Notes under the pieces: model-generated
Seen by the model: only the letters and a program-made list of their open reading frames with translations
Databases searched by the model: none
What the model was told of the DNA's origin: nothing
Assembly: GCA_934572535.1 (NCBI GenBank)
Contig: CAKTLJ010000041.1
Coordinates: 1-7,298 of the forward strand
From: an uncultured Eubacteriales bacterium
Lineage (GTDB): Bacteria > Bacillota > Clostridia > Oscillospirales > Oscillospiraceae
Direction: 5' to 3'
DNA: 7,298 nt
Shown: piece after piece, positions 5,517 through 7,298 of the stretch
Numbering within the stretch: the stretch's first letter is position 1
Layout: each line of letters starts with the position of its first letter
Translations under genes and position numbers: made by a program

Positions 5517-5522
5517 AAGGTC

Positions 5523-5640
5523 CGCTGAAAAGACGGCTCTCGTTTGCGCGGCTTTCCTCTGCATTATAAGGGTTGATCGCCCGTTTTGTAAAGCCGACAA
5601 GATCCGTTCCCATTATAAGATATTTTGATTTGGAGGTTCG
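5523..5640 (+). ncRNA. Structured rplM leader, candidate L13 autoregulatory element
   Basis: The predicted leader of about 120 nt can form a 7-bp stem CGGCTTT (5549-5555) with AAAGCCG (5590-5596), enclosing a small GGG/CCC hairpin (5570-5572 with 5580-5582). A second CGGCT at 5534-5538 could compete for the same AGCCG (5592-5596), giving two exclusive folds. CATTATAAG occurs twice (5562-5570 and 5611-5619). Firmicutes rplM genes are known to carry an L13 leader motif thought to mediate feedback by the protein. I infer that this is the local version, but could not align it to that family. Confidence 0.5.
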
Positions 5641-5645
5641 ACCCT

Positions 5646-6077
5646 ATGTCCACTTTCATGGCTAACAAGGGCAACATCGAGCGCAAGTGGTATATCCTTG
5701 ACGCCGCTGGCAAGCCCCTTGGTAAGACCGCAGCTGTGGCAGCCACCCTGCTGCGCGGCAAGCATAAGCCCGAGTACACCCCCCATGCCGACTGCGGCGA
5801 TTTCGTCATCGTCATCAACGCGGAGAAGGCCGTTCTGACCGGCAAGAAGCTGGAGCAGAAGTACTATCGCACCCACTCCGGCTATGTTGGCGGTCTGAAG
5901 GAGACCAAGTACAGCAAGCTGATGCAGGAGAAGCCCGAACTGGCGATGAAGGTCGCTGTCCGCGGCATGATGCCCCGCAACATCATCACCAAGGACTCCC
6001 TGACCCGCCTGAAGATTTTCCGTGGCTCCGAGCACATCCACGCAGCACAGAAGCCCGAACTGTGGGCCGCAGAATAA
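5646..6077 (+). CDS. rplM: 50S ribosomal protein L13
   Basis: This 143-residue protein is L13, a large-subunit protein that binds 23S rRNA early in assembly. The family course is clear throughout: KWYILDAAGKPLGKTAAVAA near the N-terminus, GDFVIVINAEKAVLTGKK in the middle, YYRTHSGYVGGLKE, then AVRGMMPRN and the closing RLKIFRGSEHIHAAQKPE. The length is within a few residues of the E. coli and B. subtilis proteins. ATG 5646 is chosen because TGGAGG (5631-5636) is 9 nt upstream; an in-frame TTG at 5625 would place that site inside the gene. It is followed after 14 nt by rpsI, whose ribosome binding site overlaps the rplM stop codon, the usual arrangement for this operon. Confidence 0.98.
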   Translation: MSTFMANKGNIERKWYILDAAGKPLGKTAAVAATLLRGKHKPEYTPHADCGDFVIVINAEKAVLTGKKLEQKYYRTHSGYVGGLKETKYSKLMQEKPELAMKVAVRGMMPRNIITKDSLTRLKIFRGSEHIHAAQKPELWAAE

Positions 6078-6091
6078 GGAGGAACTAGAAC

Positions 6092-6496
6092 ATGTATAAG
6101 AGCAAGAAGCCTTACCATTACGGCACCGGCCGCCGGAAGTCTTCCGTGGCCCGCGTCCATCTGTTCCCCAACGGCACCGGTTCCATCACCATCAACGGCC
6201 GTGACATCGACGATTACTTCGGCCTGGACACCCTGAAGCTGGTGGTCCGTCAGCCCCTGGAGGCCACCGAGCTGACCGGCAAGGTGGACATCGTTGCCAC
6301 CGTGTCCGGCGGCGGCGTGACCGGCCAGGCCGGCGCTATGCGCCACGGCATCAGCCGCGCTCTGCTGGAGATGAACGCAGAGTATCGTCCCACCCTGAAG
6401 GCCGCCGGTTTCCTGACCCGCGACCCCAGAATGAAGGAGAGAAAGAAGTACGGTCTGAAGGCAGCCCGTCGCGCTCCCCAGTTCTCCAAGCGCTGA
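6092..6496 (+). CDS. rpsI: 30S ribosomal protein S9
   Basis: This 134-residue protein is S9, a small-subunit head protein whose C-terminal tail reaches the P-site tRNA. Visible hallmarks are [13 protein letters not shown] (10-22), [19 protein letters not shown] (73-91) and the basic tail [14 protein letters not shown] ending [12 protein letters not shown], with the conserved terminal SKR. The length is normal. AAGGAGG at 6076-6082 lies 9 nt before the ATG. It is the last gene of the rplM operon, as shown by the strong terminator starting 28 nt after the stop. Confidence 0.98.
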   Translation: MYKSKKPYHYGTGRRKSSVARVHLFPNGTGSITINGRDIDDYFGLDTLKLVVRQPLEATELTGKVDIVATVSGGGVTGQAGAMRHGISRALLEMNAEYRPTLKAAGFLTRDPRMKERKKYGLKAARRAPQFSKR

Positions 6497-6524
6497 TTGG
6501 TACGGTTCGTATCGCAAAGCACAC

Positions 6525-6559
6525 AAAACCCCGGAAAACCATGGTTTTCCGGGGTTTTT
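6525..6559 (+). terminator. Rho-independent terminator of rplM-rpsI, perfect palindrome
   Basis: AAAACCCCGGAAAACC (6525-6540) pairs perfectly with its complement at 6543-6558, and the AT between is itself symmetric, giving a 34-bp palindrome; T residues fill 6555-6559. On the minus strand the stem is followed by four T residues, so it may also stop transcripts from the convergent ATP-binding protein gene. The 50 bases after it show nothing further. Confidence 0.9.
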
Positions 6560-6609
6560 CTATCCCAAAGCGGAACGATGGGGAGGAGAGCCGATGTCCT
6601 GCCCCTTGC

Positions 6610-7298
6610 TTATTCGACACGAACGGTAACATATTTTTGGTTGCGGCTTTTAGGCTTATCGGGGATCGTCATTTCTAATTGCCCGGAGCCTAAAAGTGGA
6701 TGGATATACTTCAAAGTGAAGTTTCTTAGATCCTTGAATCCACAAAATGCTGCCAGTTCTTTCTTGGATTTTGGTTCGATGCAGAAAGCCAAAATCTGTG
6801 CAGATACTGCTGATCGTGCAGAATCTTGGTGGGCAACTTGGTGGGCAACTTGGTGGGCGCCACCCTCTAAGTTGTAGTTTACATTTTTCAAGAGGACCCT
6901 GAAATCTGTTGCTGTTGAAGTAAATTCAGGCTTATATGCCTCTGTGTATCCAGGCAGCTTTTCCGTCTCACTGACGATTTTGCGCAGACCACTTCCACGG
7001 CGTTCCATGTACTTCATACGGTGGAACAGGTCAGCGATCACAGGGTTTCGCCGCATGGAACGGATCCTATAAATATCGTATTCCTGAATGGAACCGCCGC
7101 CAAACATGCCGCCCGGAGATGTGATCTCGACCCGATCATCAAACATATCAATGTGGATTTCGCTGCCAAGCACAATGTAATCACGATGGATGAGCGCATT
7201 GACAAGCGCCTCTGTCACAGCGCGTTCAGCATAATCCGGCTTGTCTACACGATACTGTGCCTCTTTGACAAAACGGACTTTGGAATTATTGCGAATAA
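6610..7298 (-). CDS. ATP-binding protein of the AlbA_2/HATPase_c_4 type (partial, 5' end outside the window)
   Basis: The frame is open to the right edge of the window, so 228 residues of the C-terminal part are present. It belongs to the large group (COG2865-like) annotated as RecG-related or transcriptional regulators, in which an N-terminal AlbA_2 domain (not in this window) precedes a GHKL-type ATPase domain and a winged helix. Visible here are an N-box-like EALVNALIHRDY, DRVEITSPGGMFGG, and RRGSGLRKI, equivalent to ATP-lid glycines. A linker of tandem HQVA units follows, then a winged helix (PKSKKELAAFCGFKDLRNF to IPDKPKSRNQKYVTV). No start lies in view; an internal GTG at 7218 is not the start, because the family sequence continues upstream of it. 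Base composition is clearly less GC-rich than the rest of the window, suggesting transfer. Its role is unknown; regulation of neighbouring genes off-window is a guess. Confidence 0.85.
   Translation of the reverse strand, partial: IRNNSKVRFVKEAQYRVDKPDYAERAVTEALVNALIHRDYIVLGSEIHIDMFDDRVEITSPGGMFGGGSIQEYDIYRIRSMRRNPVIADLFHRMKYMERRGSGLRKIVSETEKLPGYTEAYKPEFTSTATDFRVLLKNVNYNLEGGAHQVAHQVAHQDSARSAVSAQILAFCIEPKSKKELAAFCGFKDLRNFTLKYIHPLLGSGQLEMTIPDKPKSRNQKYVTVRVE
6825..6860. repeat. Three tandem 12-bp units inside the ATP-binding protein gene
   Basis: CTTGGTGGGCAA occurs at 6825-6836 and 6837-6848, with a third copy at 6849-6860 changed only in its last two bases. It encodes repeated HQVA in the linker between the ATPase and winged-helix domains. 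The unit is a multiple of three, so changes in copy number would alter linker length without breaking the frame. Confidence 0.9.

Noticed and set aside
5625..5645. Upstream TTG start for rplM
   Set aside because: It would put the TGGAGG ribosome binding site inside the gene and add residues not found in L13.
5882..6526. Minus-strand open frames opposite rplM and rpsI
   Set aside because: They are antisense shadows of two unmistakable ribosomal protein genes.

Overview
The window looks like chromosomal DNA from a GC-rich gut Clostridium relative, most likely the Oscillospiraceae (Flavonifractor / Lawsonibacter / Pseudoflavonifractor type). The reasons are strong AGGAGG ribosome binding sites before nearly every gene, sigma-A type promoters, GC-rich coding sequence, the Firmicutes-style rplM-rpsI pair, and family-level matches to proteins common in that group. 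The taxon is an inference; no rRNA or other decisive marker is present.

Layout. (1) 47-1320: a NimA-like pyridoxamine-phosphate-oxidase-fold flavoprotein on the minus strand is divergent from a Crp/Fnr-family regulator on the plus strand; they share a 119-bp control region. (2) 1320-1585: the gap between the regulator and the next, convergent, operon is almost entirely a run of six hairpins bounded by an 11-bp terminal inverted repeat. This is the least explained piece of the window. (3) 1597-2521: a two-gene minus-strand operon of small membrane or membrane-anchored proteins of unknown function, with a clear promoter at 2493-2521. (4) 2616-3560: AT-rich palindromes, a strong minus-strand terminator, and a lipoprotein of possible beta-propeller type with its own promoter. 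(5) 3629-5365: a tightly packed minus-strand operon of a TtcA-like PP-loop ATPase, a 43-residue protein coupled by an ATGA overlap, and a TraX-family membrane protein whose ribosome binding site overlaps the previous stop codon. (6) 5488-6559: a consensus promoter, a structured leader, rplM (L13), rpsI (S9) and a perfect-palindrome terminator. (7) 6610-7298: the C-terminal part of an AlbA_2/HATPase_c_4 type ATP-binding protein, running off the right edge and visibly less GC-rich than its surroundings, so possibly acquired.

Functionally the window is mostly housekeeping (ribosomal proteins, probable tRNA thiolation) mixed with small envelope proteins of unknown role. There is no clear phage, conjugative or defence cluster; TraX and the AlbA_2-type protein are families that also occur on mobile elements, but each stands alone here. 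The best candidates for undescribed biology are the hairpin array, the coupled 43-residue protein, and the rplM leader with its duplicated segments.
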